Source of the DNA: Schleiferiaceae bacterium
Lineage (GTDB): Bacteria; Bacteroidota; Bacteroidia; Flavobacteriales; Schleiferiaceae
Assembly (NCBI GenBank): GCA_018402665.1
Contig: JAGYIN010000001.1
Location: 124,001-188,000 of the forward strand
DNA: 64,000 bases
Direction: 5' to 3'
Position 1 is the stretch's first letter. Every line of letters starts with the position of its first letter. The notes under the pieces are model-generated. The model was not told the origin of the DNA. It ran no database searches and worked only from the letters and a program-made list of their open reading frames with translations. Made by a program: the position numbers and the translations under genes. Below, in pieces: positions 34,709 through 44,321 of this stretch.

Positions 34709-35250
34709 TATTCGGGATCAGTTAGTAGTACTGCATCTCTCCCATCAACTTCTTCCCATAGTACTTCTACACGCTGCGAAGCAATGGAGTCGACCTGACG
34801 GCCTTTGTAATCTGGTTGTATTGGGAGGTCACGCGAAAATCTTCGATCAATCAACGTGAGTAATTCCATTTTTGATGGTCTTCCGTAGCTCAGAATTGCA
34901 TCCATGGCTGCACGGACACTGCGACCGGTGTAGAGCACATCATCGATAAAGACGACTTTTTGATCCTCTACGAGATGATCTATGCGTGTTTTATTGGGCT
35001 GCAAGTGACCTGGGCGACGTCTAAAATCATCTCTGAAAAACGTAATGTCCAAGACCCCTGTACGCACACCATTTACACCATAAGTGCCTTCTAAAAGCTT
35101 CACGAGACGCTCTAGAACTTGTGCACCGCGCGGTTGCATTCCTATGAGAATGGAATTTGAGAAATCGCCATGATTTTCAATCAACTTACAGCACAGGCGG
35201 TTTAGCGCTATGTTCAGTACTCTGGCGTCAATGATTTCCCTTTTACTCAT
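34708..35250 (-). CDS. pyrR: Bifunctional pyr regulator / uracil phosphoribosyltransferase PyrR
   Basis: PRPP-type phosphoribosyltransferase fold; in Bacillus it binds pyr mRNA and attenuates transcription and also has UPRTase activity. The PRPP loop is VVFIDDVLYTGRSVRAAM, and the segment GMQPRGAQVLERL is typical of PyrR. It is placed directly upstream of pyrB, so it likely senses UMP for the pyrimidine genes. I did not find a clear attenuator in the short gaps here, so its RNA-binding role is untested. Confidence 0.94.
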   Translation of the reverse strand: MSKREIIDARVLNIALNRLCCKLIENHGDFSNSILIGMQPRGAQVLERLVKLLEGTYGVNGVRTGVLDITFFRDDFRRRPGHLQPNKTRIDHLVEDQKVVFIDDVLYTGRSVRAAMDAILSYGRPSKMELLTLIDRRFSRDLPIQPDYKGRQVDSIASQRVEVLWEEVDGRDAVLLTDPE

Positions 35251-35266
35251 GCTGCAAATTTACTCA

Positions 35267-36607
35267 TTAATACTTAGCTAGCGTAGCCTCCAAATCAATA
35301 CCTCCAAAATTTCCGCTACTCATAAGCGCCATAGCTTTGATGTTCGCTGGATCTTCAAGAGCCAATTGAAGCGATTCTGAAGAATCAAAGACGCGAACCC
35401 CAGCTCCAAAAGCTGCCGCTACATCTGCCTTACTAAGCGCGGGAAGTTTTTTGTGCGCAACTGCATTGGGACTGAAATAGACCCATGCCTCATCCGCAGC
35501 ATCCATAGTGCCCTGGTATTGCGGTAAAAATTCTGGATTTAAACTACTGAACGTGTGCAATTCTAGAACTGCACGTACCGCTCCAAACTGCTCTTTCAAG
35601 GCTTTGACACTGGCCTCAACTTTACTAGGTGCATGTGCAAAATCCCGGAAGACTTTGGCTTGGTCTCCGGATTTAAAAACCTCCATACGATTTTGTGCAC
35701 CTGTAAAACTTAAGATTGCATCATAAAATGCATCTTCCTGAACACCCATTTCTAAACAAATCCAGCGCGCAGCCTCTAGATTACTGAGGTTATGTTCCCC
35801 GAAGATCTGTAGCGGCATCATGCCCTCCTCCGTTTCAATAAAGGTCTGACCGTCAAGGATCTCAAAACGAGGCAGGTGGTAGCTGAATGTTTTAACTGGA
35901 GCGCTGGTTTCCTCTACGAGTTTGACCAATTCCAGATCGCGCTCATTGTAAATTAATGCGCCACCTGGCTCGATCGTTTCGAGGTATTTTCGGAATTGGT
36001 CCACGTAGGACTCAAAAGTTGGGAACACGTTAATGTGATCCCATGCGATACCGGTGATGACGGTGATGTTTGGACGGTACAAGTGAAACTTTGGTCGGCG
36101 GTCAATAGGTGAGCTCAAATACTCATCTCCCTCCATGACCATAAATTCACTACCACTCTCCAATTCTACCATGCAGTCAAAACCCTCAAGTTGAGCACCT
36201 ACCATATAATTTGTGGGCTGTCCTACATGATTCATCACGTGGAGTACCATTGCGGTAGTTGTCGTTTTTCCATGCGAACCGGCGATGACCACACGCGTCA
36301 TGGATTTGCTAATTTCATAAAGAAATTCAGGGTACGAGAAAATGGGCAACTCCAATTCCTGTGCGCGGGCCAATTCCGGATTATCCTCACGTGCATGCAT
36401 GCCCAAAATAATGGCATCGAGTCCCTCGTGAACCTTTTCTGGATACCAACCTTCAATCTCTGGCAACAACCCTTTTAGCGCGAGTCGTCCTCGCGAAGGC
36501 TCAAAAATTTGATCGTCTGAACCCGTGATGCTATGTCCCCCATTGTGAAGCGCGATGGCCAAATTATGCATGGCACTGCCTCCAATGGCTATGAAATGAA
36601 TATTCAT
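35267..36607 (-). CDS. mpl: UDP-MurNAc:tripeptide ligase Mpl (peptidoglycan recycling)
   Basis: Mur-ligase-family enzyme that attaches recycled L-Ala-gamma-D-Glu-meso-DAP peptide to UDP-MurNAc. The N-terminal HFIAIGGSAMHNLAIAL nucleotide motif and ITGSDDQI follow MurC/Mpl, the P-loop is VIAGSHGKTTTTAMVLH, and MEGDEYLSSP matches the Mpl pattern. The C-terminal domain is included (446 aa). The neighbouring gene order with pyrR suggests an operon. A MurC-like role cannot be excluded, but the GSDDQIF start and length favour Mpl. Confidence 0.9.
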   Translation of the reverse strand: MNIHFIAIGGSAMHNLAIALHNGGHSITGSDDQIFEPSRGRLALKGLLPEIEGWYPEKVHEGLDAIILGMHAREDNPELARAQELELPIFSYPEFLYEISKSMTRVVIAGSHGKTTTTAMVLHVMNHVGQPTNYMVGAQLEGFDCMVELESGSEFMVMEGDEYLSSPIDRRPKFHLYRPNITVITGIAWDHINVFPTFESYVDQFRKYLETIEPGGALIYNERDLELVKLVEETSAPVKTFSYHLPRFEILDGQTFIETEEGMMPLQIFGEHNLSNLEAARWICLEMGVQEDAFYDAILSFTGAQNRMEVFKSGDQAKVFRDFAHAPSKVEASVKALKEQFGAVRAVLELHTFSSLNPEFLPQYQGTMDAADEAWVYFSPNAVAHKKLPALSKADVAAAFGAGVRVFDSSESLQLALEDPANIKAMALMSSGNFGGIDLEATLAKY

Positions 36608-36610
36608 GTA

Positions 36611-38179
36611 TTAATCTTCGAAGTATAAATTACCAAATCGGATTTTAGATCCACGCAAAGATAGCAGTATCGCGCCGTCATAGCCGTCATTCGCCAATCT
36701 TGATTGACGTGGTGCAACTCTAAATTTCTGACGCTTATTTCGATTCAACACGTTGTATCGCATGGAGGCATCATGACCCAACGTAACCATTACAAGATTT
36801 CCTGCCTTCGCGTTCGTTATGCGCTTGAGGTTCTTTTTTCCCCAGCGCTTCGCATTCTTTCGGTGATCGTTGTAGAGAAAGTGTAATCCCTCATCGTTCA
36901 AGAGCATAGTATACCCTAAAAAGTATCCACCATCATTCATCGATGTTTGCTTCTTTGGCAAATGCGCATACCAATCTACATCCCCAGATTTATTAATACT
37001 GAGCACGATTATATCATTGTAGTAGTAATAATAGTTGGTCGTAGTTTGACCGCGCGGCCCTTGAGTAGTGCGGACAACTACTTCATAATCTTCTGCCACT
37101 ACGTATGCGCCACCATCCGGCCTTGCCTCAAACTGACGGAAAATAAAATTCCTGCGAATTCCCTTGCCGCGCTTTGCTCTATATTTATTGAATTGAGCGA
37201 CAAAATCTGGTGCGAATTGGTTCAGGTTCGAGGACACCACTTCGCCTTTTAATTGGTCGAAGGCCAGATACAAAGCTCCATCCATATCCCAAACATTGCG
37301 CTTTCCATAAAATCCTGAAATCGCCATTTGACCGTCCACTAAATCACATTCAATACCTATACTTTGTACACTTACTTCTTGCAGACCTAAATCAAACTCC
37401 ACCACATCAGTTGCCCCGCTGCGGTCGGTAATCTTCATGAGCTTATAGTCTAAATCCCTATTATTCAACATAGTTACATTGGGACTATTGTCATAATAAC
37501 TCAAAATAAACACCTCACCCGCATTCGAAACTTCAAAATCCATGATGCCAAAATTTCTATCGCGATAAGACAATTCAACATCCGCATTCCACAGCTCTTC
37601 GAGCGCGGTATCAAAGATTCGGATGTAGAAATTTTCGGTAGAATTGCGCTCGTACGGTGGATTCGTGAAAATTGCGATTTTTGAACGGTCTTTCGATAAT
37701 TGAATATCAAAATCACCCCGCGCTCTTCGACGACTGTCCAGGACTTCCATCACCTTTACTTCGCTAAGTGTGGCGTTCGAATCTAGGGTGCGACAGAGCA
37801 AATAACGCTGATCTGCCTGTCGGTCGTAACTCTCGTAAAACAGGTATTGTGTCTCACCGATGATGATACTGGTTTTGAAATCAACGCGACGTCCCTTCCA
37901 TTCCCAACGCGCGTTCTTTATGAGCCAATTCTCACCTAAATCATAACGGTCATAGTACGCGAAATATTCATCACGTGAAGCGCCTAATAAGGATGCACTG
38001 GCCGTTTTATAGGTGTAAAAACCTTTATCTCCTACTTGGAGTAATCGATCAAATTTCGCAGAACGGGCCGAATACTCTGGACTCCACTCCAAAATTGGAA
38101 ATGAACCTTGTGCATGTGAACCGGTTAGTAGTATAAGGGAGAGAAACAGCGTGGAAACGCCTTTTTTAAAAATCAGCAT
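36611..38179 (-). CDS. Secreted protein of unknown function (522 aa)
   Basis: Signal peptide (MLIFKKGVSTLFLSLILLTGSHAQG) and then a beta-rich body without membrane helices. Repeated strands with D/N-rich turns (e.g. FEVSNAGEVFILSYYDNSP; LSKDRSKIAIFTNPPYERN) resemble a beta-propeller, but I cannot assign a family. The C-terminus (SLRGSKIRFGNLYFED) is not a T9SS domain. It starts the minus-strand mpl operon and is divergent from another secreted gene at 38257. Confidence 0.85.
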   Translation of the reverse strand: MLIFKKGVSTLFLSLILLTGSHAQGSFPILEWSPEYSARSAKFDRLLQVGDKGFYTYKTASASLLGASRDEYFAYYDRYDLGENWLIKNARWEWKGRRVDFKTSIIIGETQYLFYESYDRQADQRYLLCRTLDSNATLSEVKVMEVLDSRRRARGDFDIQLSKDRSKIAIFTNPPYERNSTENFYIRIFDTALEELWNADVELSYRDRNFGIMDFEVSNAGEVFILSYYDNSPNVTMLNNRDLDYKLMKITDRSGATDVVEFDLGLQEVSVQSIGIECDLVDGQMAISGFYGKRNVWDMDGALYLAFDQLKGEVVSSNLNQFAPDFVAQFNKYRAKRGKGIRRNFIFRQFEARPDGGAYVVAEDYEVVVRTTQGPRGQTTTNYYYYYNDIIVLSINKSGDVDWYAHLPKKQTSMNDGGYFLGYTMLLNDEGLHFLYNDHRKNAKRWGKKNLKRITNAKAGNLVMVTLGHDASMRYNVLNRNKRQKFRVAPRQSRLANDGYDGAILLSLRGSKIRFGNLYFED

Positions 38180-38256
38180 AGGCTTGGGTTGAACATTTTT
38201 CGTAATTTAACTCTGTCGAAGTCAAGATACAGCACCCCTACAAGATATTTATTAGT

Positions 38257-39006
38257 ATGAAGAGATTTATTTACAGCCTTATCATAGTCCTTGCATGGTC
38301 CCTGAATGCCGATGCACAGACCGTGATTGTGCGAAAGCGGGACCTCAACACAGCGCAAGGGTCAGGAACCATTAGTTCCCATAATCCATCCACCGCATTG
38401 TCGATGGGTGGAAGCTTGTACTACAGCAGATACAACCATGCAATAAAGCTCAGTCCCACAGCCATGCTAGCTGGAGATATACCTATTTCGTATGAATATA
38501 AAATTTCAGATTACATGAGTGCCGAAGCGGGTATTGGCATTACTACGTATAATATCACCGAAGAAGTCATTCGTGGCTACAGCTTGCGTCAAGATGGGCA
38601 GACTCAAAGCAAGCTGGGATACAGCGGTACCGTCAATGTGAAGTTTTTCCCCGAAGGAAACGCCTTTGAGGATGGCTATTACATATCGTACATTATGGGA
38701 CATAGAAACTACGCCCAAGATTTTTACACGACCACACCTTCCGGTATAGACACAACTGTAAATGAGGGCTTTAACTGGACGGATTTTGGATTCACCCTAG
38801 GCTACCAAAGTCGTCCTTCCGAGCGCATGATTGTCGACTGGTTTATCGGCGGAGGGATCCGTCAAAAACAGCGCAAAACCTCAGACTATGTTGAAGAGTT
38901 TGACCCTGTAACGGGTATTTTCACTGGCGAATACCAACTGATTGATTCCAAAAATGCTGCGCCAGCACTTCTGGGAGGAATGAAGATCAGTATTTTATTT
39001 CGATAG
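38257..39006 (+). CDS. Outer-membrane beta-barrel-like secreted protein (249 aa)
   Basis: Signal peptide (MKRFIYSLIIVLAWSLNADAQ), followed by alternating amphipathic strands rich in Tyr, Gly and Asn and ending in a strand with a terminal Arg after Phe (KISILFR), in the style of small flavobacterial outer-membrane barrels. I do not recognise a specific family. Stand-alone gene with a 77-bp upstream gap. Confidence 0.8.
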   Translation: MKRFIYSLIIVLAWSLNADAQTVIVRKRDLNTAQGSGTISSHNPSTALSMGGSLYYSRYNHAIKLSPTAMLAGDIPISYEYKISDYMSAEAGIGITTYNITEEVIRGYSLRQDGQTQSKLGYSGTVNVKFFPEGNAFEDGYYISYIMGHRNYAQDFYTTTPSGIDTTVNEGFNWTDFGFTLGYQSRPSERMIVDWFIGGGIRQKQRKTSDYVEEFDPVTGIFTGEYQLIDSKNAAPALLGGMKISILFR

Positions 39007-39042
39007 ACCCTATACCTTCGGGGACACTGGTCAAACAACGAC

Positions 39043-39732
39043 TTATTGCACGTGCAAACTGAAGGCAGCGGGCAGGTTATCTGAGAGCTTCACCGCAATG
39101 GCATAGTCATCTACCATGGAATGGGTCATTGTCTCCGTGTCCAGACTCACTCCAGAATAGAACGCTGCAAGATCAAAAGTCAACACTAAATGAGCACCCG
39201 GTTTAATGGACACGTTGACTTCTTTCGTTCTGTACAATGCGTTTTTACCGGTATGCCAAGCCAACAACTGATCATTTGTTCCCAACGCTCCAGTTGCATT
39301 GACCCGACCATCTATTTTAAAGAACCTATACATGGTGGCCCAAGACCAGTACATTGCGTTAGAACTGGAAAGCGGGTGATCGGAGCCAAAGGAAGTCGGA
39401 TCTTGAATATTATTGATGGAATCTACACCCATTCCAAAGCTGAATTGGTCAACTTTCTTTGCTAAAGGAAGAACGTAATGCATAGATGTACTGTCCTGCG
39501 CATTGATAAATACCACGGGTTCCACTACCTGATCACCAAGCGCAATCTGACTCAAGTAGAAATGAATTAATTCGAATTTAATAGCCGTATCTCCTTTGTA
39601 GAGGGTTTCTCCAACTTCAAAAGGGACGCCATTGTGTTCTAGATTTATCTCAAGAGTAACCTGCTGCGATCCACCACCACAGGAGGCAAGCAGAAGTGCA
39701 ACAGGAAAAATGGACAGGAGTGTTGATCGCAT
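39043..39732 (-). CDS. MbnP-like lipoprotein (copper-protein family)
   Basis: Lipoprotein (lipobox LLLASC in MRSTLLSIFPVALLLASC) of the MbnP/MopE-like family, whose best-known members bind copper after a tryptophan is modified. The core LEINLEHNGVPFEVGETL, FELIHFYLSQIAL, the Ser-rich DHPLSSSNAMYWSWATMY segment and FKIDGRVN match this family. I use the ATG at 39732 (not 39768) because it gives the lipobox at the right distance. It follows a second, related lipoprotein gene. Confidence 0.85.
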   Translation of the reverse strand: MRSTLLSIFPVALLLASCGGGSQQVTLEINLEHNGVPFEVGETLYKGDTAIKFELIHFYLSQIALGDQVVEPVVFINAQDSTSMHYVLPLAKKVDQFSFGMGVDSINNIQDPTSFGSDHPLSSSNAMYWSWATMYRFFKIDGRVNATGALGTNDQLLAWHTGKNALYRTKEVNVSIKPGAHLVLTFDLAAFYSGVSLDTETMTHSMVDDYAIAVKLSDNLPAAFSLHVQ

Positions 39733-39745
39733 GAGTATTGGGTAT

Positions 39746-40507
39746 TTAAAGTTTAAATACGAATTCACTACTTACGTTATCTCTCAAGATTTTAGCTAAA
39801 TCATAATCCGTGGCATCCGCTGGATCGCTGTTGATAACATTGGTTAAAGAAGGAGATAATCCTAAGAAGAAATTATCCACATCAATATCCATTACAATAA
39901 ACACGTCCTTATTCGAGGCTACGTTAAAATTTCTCTTCTCGCTTTTTAATAATGCTAAATCTGGAGTAGCAACACGCCAATTGAAGGTTGCTTCTGGCGT
40001 TGTAAATACTGTGTCCGCAGGGTTAAAAATACGACCTTCCATCTGGAAGAAGCTGTGACCTACATCACTGCCATTCCACACCAATCCCTTGCTTAGAGGG
40101 TTGGTCGCGTCCAGTTGCTCAGGCGCTGTGAAGGCGCGAGCACTATCCAGACCAATAGTATATTCTAAACTACCGTTGTAATTACCTGAAGGTAAATGAG
40201 CCAGTTTCACTTCCGAAGTACCAATGAGATCAATCATCGTTAAATCACTTTCCGTAAATGTCGTATCCTGCTCGTCATAGCTCACAAAACGAGCACCACT
40301 AAGAGTTACGTAGATGTGATCAAATTTTATGAGGTCGCCATTGATTTGATACACCGTGGAGGTGTCGATGATGGATCCGTCGAAGTATTTGTAGGCACGG
40401 ATATAGATATTTCTATTGTCTAGTGCCGTAGGATCTACGACTGGAATAGGATCTTCACACGCAGAAAACAGTGTGGACAACAGTACTAAAGCAATTAATT
40501 TTTTCAT
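39746..40507 (-). CDS. MbnP-like lipoprotein, divergent paralogue
   Basis: Lipoprotein (MKKLIALVLLSTLFSAC) with the same order of marks as the downstream MbnP-like gene: IYIRAYKYFDGSII, a DLIKFDHIYVTLSG strand pair, NPLSKGLVWNGSDVGHSFFQMEGR and a final helix-like SEFVFKL. The Trp-rich MYWSW segment is replaced by LVWNGSDVGHS, so the copper site may differ. It overlaps the plsC stop by 4 nt. Confidence 0.75.
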   Translation of the reverse strand: MKKLIALVLLSTLFSACEDPIPVVDPTALDNRNIYIRAYKYFDGSIIDTSTVYQINGDLIKFDHIYVTLSGARFVSYDEQDTTFTESDLTMIDLIGTSEVKLAHLPSGNYNGSLEYTIGLDSARAFTAPEQLDATNPLSKGLVWNGSDVGHSFFQMEGRIFNPADTVFTTPEATFNWRVATPDLALLKSEKRNFNVASNKDVFIVMDIDVDNFFLGLSPSLTNVINSDPADATDYDLAKILRDNVSSEFVFKL

Positions 40508-41256
40508 TCGTCTTTTATTTTCAAAAACTCCGGTGCTTGTTCAATAGCAACCATGATTTCATCTAACAGTTCATCATTGGATTTTGAGAAATCCAACTGC
40601 AGCGGTTCCTTAAAGGTAATATTTAAGAGATTACCATTGCTCTTCACAAACATACCCGTTTTGTCGAACGCTCTTCGAAAGCCGTCAATCACTACGGGAA
40701 CAACAACGGGTCTCAATTCTTTGATCAAATGCACAGTTCCTCTTCTTCCCTTAACGAAAGGTCGAGTCGTCCCCTGAGGGAAGGTTATGGTCCACCCCGT
40801 CTCCATGGCCCGCTTGATGTTTTCAATGTCTTTAGGGTCCACCGAGCGGTTTACATTCTTGCCTGCCTCGCGCCAAGTGCGTTTGATACTTACACTTCCA
40901 GCGTACTGCATGAGCTTCGGCAGTATTCCTTTTTTCATGGTCTCCGCCGCTGCAACAAAAAAGACATTGAGTTTGGGGCGGAACAATGTATAGAAAGGAA
41001 CGCTGTTGTATCGATTATTTTCAGCGGCATTAAACACCTGATACATCGCACTTACATCAGCAAAATACGTTTGATGATTTGATACAAACAATACGCCTTG
41101 TTGTGGAAGGTTTTGTAGTTTATCTGCACCCACGATTCGCATACTGTTGATACGGAAAAATCTGTACCAAGTGATCAAACCAAAGACAAAAATCACCGTC
41201 CGCTTAATAAGCAGATTGTAACCAAAGCTGTCTCGCTTGAATGGATTTAAATGCAT
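40504..41256 (-). CDS. PlsC-type acyltransferase
   Basis: Membrane-associated 1-acyl-sn-glycerol-3-phosphate acyltransferase-like protein. The catalytic block reads SNHQTYFADVSAMY, i.e. H-X5-D where the common form is H-X4-D. TFPQGTTRPF is the acceptor phosphate motif, and VVPVVIDGFRRAFDKTG is typical of the family. An N-terminal hydrophobic segment anchors it. The first gene of a three-gene minus-strand set with the two MbnP-like lipoproteins. Confidence 0.85.
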   Translation of the reverse strand: MHLNPFKRDSFGYNLLIKRTVIFVFGLITWYRFFRINSMRIVGADKLQNLPQQGVLFVSNHQTYFADVSAMYQVFNAAENNRYNSVPFYTLFRPKLNVFFVAAAETMKKGILPKLMQYAGSVSIKRTWREAGKNVNRSVDPKDIENIKRAMETGWTITFPQGTTRPFVKGRRGTVHLIKELRPVVVPVVIDGFRRAFDKTGMFVKSNGNLLNITFKEPLQLDFSKSNDELLDEIMVAIEQAPEFLKIKDE

Positions 41257-41288
41257 GTGAGTATCGTTTCAGGACGGCAAATATACTG

Positions 41289-41900
41289 CTAAGAAAACAG
41301 AGCGCTAAGCTCTCCGAGAATCATTGCCGTCGCACCCCAAATGATTTCGCCCTGCCAATGAAATGCGGGAACACGCATCGGTCCATATTTAGTCACTACT
41401 TCAGCATCTCGAAGCAAAGAACGGTCACAAATTTTCGCCAACGGAACGGACAAGGTATAGGCAACTTCTTCTTTCTGCAGGACCAATTCTGGGTATTTCG
41501 AACTGTACGTCACAAACGGTTCGACGTAGAAGTTTGAAGGCGGTATATACAGCCAACTCAACGCACCGATGGACCGCAACTTTTCCTTACGAAGACCAAC
41601 TTCCTCAAAGGCTTCACGAAAGGCCGTCTCTTTAAGCGTCCTATCTCCCGGCTCGAATTTACCGCCGGGAAAACTAATTTGACCGCTGTGCGTTCCTTCG
41701 TATTCAGGACGCTTCATTAACAATACCTCAAGCCCATCGATGCCGTCAAACAGGTGTACCAGAACCCCTGCACGTCGAGGGTTCTTAGCTTCCACCGCAG
41801 CAAAATTCAATGCGTTTCGATAGGATGGCATCAACAACTGATGCCCCTTGATGCCCGGCAAGGGTTGCTCAAAAGCTTTTTCTAGATCGGTTATGGTCAT
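41289..41900 (-). CDS. CoA pyrophosphatase-type NUDIX hydrolase
   Basis: NUDIX hydrolase of the NudL/NUDT7 type, cleaving CoA and related dinucleotides. The CoA-type prefix LLMKRPEYEGTHSGQISFPGG runs into the Nudix box (GGKFEPGDRTLKETAFREAFEEVGL). At 203 aa it has the usual size. Divergent from oxyR. Confidence 0.9.
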   Translation of the reverse strand: MTITDLEKAFEQPLPGIKGHQLLMPSYRNALNFAAVEAKNPRRAGVLVHLFDGIDGLEVLLMKRPEYEGTHSGQISFPGGKFEPGDRTLKETAFREAFEEVGLRKEKLRSIGALSWLYIPPSNFYVEPFVTYSSKYPELVLQKEEVAYTLSVPLAKICDRSLLRDAEVVTKYGPMRVPAFHWQGEIIWGATAMILGELSALFS

Positions 41901-41925
41901 ACCTTTTAAATGTACTTCAGGATAG

Positions 41926-41956
41926 TTGCGCAGCGCAAAAAGAAGTTTTATCTTTG
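41926..41956 (+). promoter_or_regulatory. Bacteroidota-type promoter of oxyR
   Basis: TTG (41926-41928), a 20-nt spacer, then TATCTTTG (41949-41956), an exact TAnnTTTG. The oxyR ATG follows 30 bp later. Confidence 0.7.
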
Positions 41957-41986
41957 TTTTCTATTACATAATTAATTTAATAGGAA

Positions 41987-42913
41987 ATGACTATAACTCA
42001 GTTCAAATACATTGTCGCTGTTGACAATCACCGCCATTTTGCGAAAGCTGCAGAAGCCTGTTTTGTGACACAACCCACATTAAGCATGCAAATTCAAAAG
42101 CTTGAGGAGGAATTGGACATACTCATTTTTGACCGATCCAAACACCCCATTGTCCCAACACCACTAGGTGAACGCCTCATTGACCAAGCACGTAAGATTC
42201 TGCACGAAAGTGCGGTCATGCAAAATATGGCAAAACGTATTAAAGGGTCGTATGAAGGAACATTGAGTTTAGCAGTAATTCCGACCGTTGCACCGAGCTT
42301 GTTGCCACGATTTATCCCGGAGTTCAAAGCTAAGTTTCCAGATATCATACTAAAAGTTGAAGAACTCAAGACAGAAGATATGATTGATGCACTTCGCAAG
42401 GATCAGATTGATGTGGGTATTGCAGCTACACCCCTAGACGAAAAGGGCATCATAGAACAACCTTTATACTGGGAACCTTTTATGGCCTTTGTACCGGATT
42501 ATCATCCAATGAAAGACGATGAGTTTTTATTGGCTTCTGAGATCAACGCAAAAGATCTACTCCTACTGAACGAGGGACATTGCTTTAGAAACAGTGTTTT
42601 GAAACTTTGCCAAGCCAATTCACAGGAGGGACAAGGATTACAAATGGAAAGTGGAAATTTTGATACCTTGGTAAAATTGGCCCATAGAGGTATGGGGATG
42701 ACCTTACTTCCCTACCTCACTGCCATCGATCTACACGAGAAATACAAGCCTAGTGTCAAGCCTATTGCTACACCTACTCCAGGGCGCGAGATCAGCTTAC
42801 TCTATGCCAGAACACAACTCAAAGTAGAATGGATTGAAGCGATGGGCGAATTAATAAAGGCCCATCTTCCCAAGAAGGTCCTTTCTAAGCCTGATCAGAT
42901 CGTTAGCCCATAA
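41987..42913 (+). CDS. oxyR: LysR-type peroxide sensor OxyR
   Basis: LysR-family regulator that activates peroxide defence genes. An N-terminal winged HTH (YIVAVDNHRHFAKAAEACFVTQPTLSMQIQKLEEEL) is followed by the LysR substrate domain. Both redox cysteines are kept in the OxyR spacing: LLLLNEGHCFRNSVLKLCQ (Cys-X8-Cys), so a thiol-disulfide switch is expected. It overlaps the convergent DASS transporter by 11 nt. Targets are not visible here; the Gpx lipoprotein is a possible candidate. Confidence 0.94.
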   Translation: MTITQFKYIVAVDNHRHFAKAAEACFVTQPTLSMQIQKLEEELDILIFDRSKHPIVPTPLGERLIDQARKILHESAVMQNMAKRIKGSYEGTLSLAVIPTVAPSLLPRFIPEFKAKFPDIILKVEELKTEDMIDALRKDQIDVGIAATPLDEKGIIEQPLYWEPFMAFVPDYHPMKDDEFLLASEINAKDLLLLNEGHCFRNSVLKLCQANSQEGQGLQMESGNFDTLVKLAHRGMGMTLLPYLTAIDLHEKYKPSVKPIATPTPGREISLLYARTQLKVEWIEAMGELIKAHLPKKVLSKPDQIVSP

Positions 42914-44306
42914 TTTGCAGGACCCAGGTCAAGACAAACAGTACCGCAACGGAGAGCAGATTTAATACAATCCCACGGTACATCATGTAGGACATACTAA
43001 GATTCCCTGTTGAGAAAACGATTGCGTTTGGAGGTGTTGCCATGGGCAACATAAAGGCGCAACTCGCCCCCAGAACCAGTGGAAGGGACAAAGAGTAAAA
43101 ATCTAGACCTACTACGGTGGCCAACGATAAGATCAACGGTAGGAGTGCACTTACCAGCGCCATATTACTCAATAGTTCTGTAGCAAACACTCCTAAGAGC
43201 GCCATAACCAGCAGCCATGCCCCAAGCGGTATACCTTGCAAGGATTCCAGTTGCGCTCCCAATAATTCGAACCATGGACTCGATTGAAGTGTACCGGCGA
43301 GGGCCAAGCCTCCACCGAACAACAGTAAAATTCCCCAAGGCAAAGCCTTTGTATCCTCCCAATTCAATATATTTTTGCTCGATCCGTCGAACACGGTAAA
43401 TAATAGTACGGCAGCCGCTAGAGCGATACCGGTATCCGACCATTGCACTGCCGGCAACCAACTACTTAAATACGGACGAAGTATCCACAGTAGTGCAGTC
43501 AAGGCGAAAATGATTGCAACACGGCGTTGCGAAGCGGATAATTCGCCTAAACGACCCCACTCCTCTTCTAGCCAACTTCGTGTGCGCGCCTCTTCGGATG
43601 GCGAAAGGTCCGTCCTTCCTAACCCCCTTCGTAGAATGAAATAGGCTATAGTACCCAGCAATGCGCTTGCGGACAGTCCGACCGGCAACCATTCGACAAA
43701 GCCTATTTGACGGTTCAATTGCTCGCTCATAAATCCGGCGAAAATCATATTTGGCGGGGTGCCAATCAACGTAGCCATTCCACCAATATTTGCTGCCCAT
43801 GCTACGCTGAGAAGTATAGGACGGGCCAATTTTTCACGCTGCGGCGGTTCCAAAACCGCAATAACACTGGATGCAATAGGCAACATCATAATGGCCGTTG
43901 CCGTATTTGAAATCCACATCGACATAAATGCAGTTGCGAGCATAAAGCCGGACAATAACTGGTGGTCCTTTGTTCCTGTTTTACGTAAAATCCACAGTGC
44001 AATTCTGTAATGAAGAGCCGTCTTTTCCAAAGCCAAGGCTAAAACAAAGCCCCCAAAGAACAGGTAGACTAAAGGATGTGCGTAATAAGCCGCGAGGGAT
44101 TTGGCCCCAGCAATTTCTAATGCAGGAAACAGCACTAAAGGGAGCAATGCCGTAACCCCAAGATGAACCGTCTCTGTAATCCACCAAATAAGCATCCATA
44201 GTGCGACACCAAGCAGCCAATAGTGCGGTTGAAAACCTCCTGAAGCTGCCGCAAGAATGGCAAAAACGGGACCTGCAAGGCGAATTATCGGTGTAACTTT
44301 GTTCAT
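42903..44306 (-). CDS. DASS/SLC13 family permease
   Basis: Inner-membrane permease of the divalent anion:Na+ symporter family (dicarboxylate, citrate or sulfate). About 12 hydrophobic segments over 467 aa. The family motif SNTATAIMMLPIASSV and LGASCAFMLPMATPPNAIVF (the SNT and TPPN-type Na+/substrate sites, one per repeat) are clear, with IGTPPNMIFAGFM in the first half. Substrate unknown. Convergent with oxyR. Confidence 0.92.
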   Translation of the reverse strand: MNKVTPIIRLAGPVFAILAAASGGFQPHYWLLGVALWMLIWWITETVHLGVTALLPLVLFPALEIAGAKSLAAYYAHPLVYLFFGGFVLALALEKTALHYRIALWILRKTGTKDHQLLSGFMLATAFMSMWISNTATAIMMLPIASSVIAVLEPPQREKLARPILLSVAWAANIGGMATLIGTPPNMIFAGFMSEQLNRQIGFVEWLPVGLSASALLGTIAYFILRRGLGRTDLSPSEEARTRSWLEEEWGRLGELSASQRRVAIIFALTALLWILRPYLSSWLPAVQWSDTGIALAAAVLLFTVFDGSSKNILNWEDTKALPWGILLLFGGGLALAGTLQSSPWFELLGAQLESLQGIPLGAWLLVMALLGVFATELLSNMALVSALLPLILSLATVVGLDFYSLSLPLVLGASCAFMLPMATPPNAIVFSTGNLSMSYMMYRGIVLNLLSVAVLFVLTWVLQIMG

Positions 44307-44321
44307 CTAAACGAATGGCAT

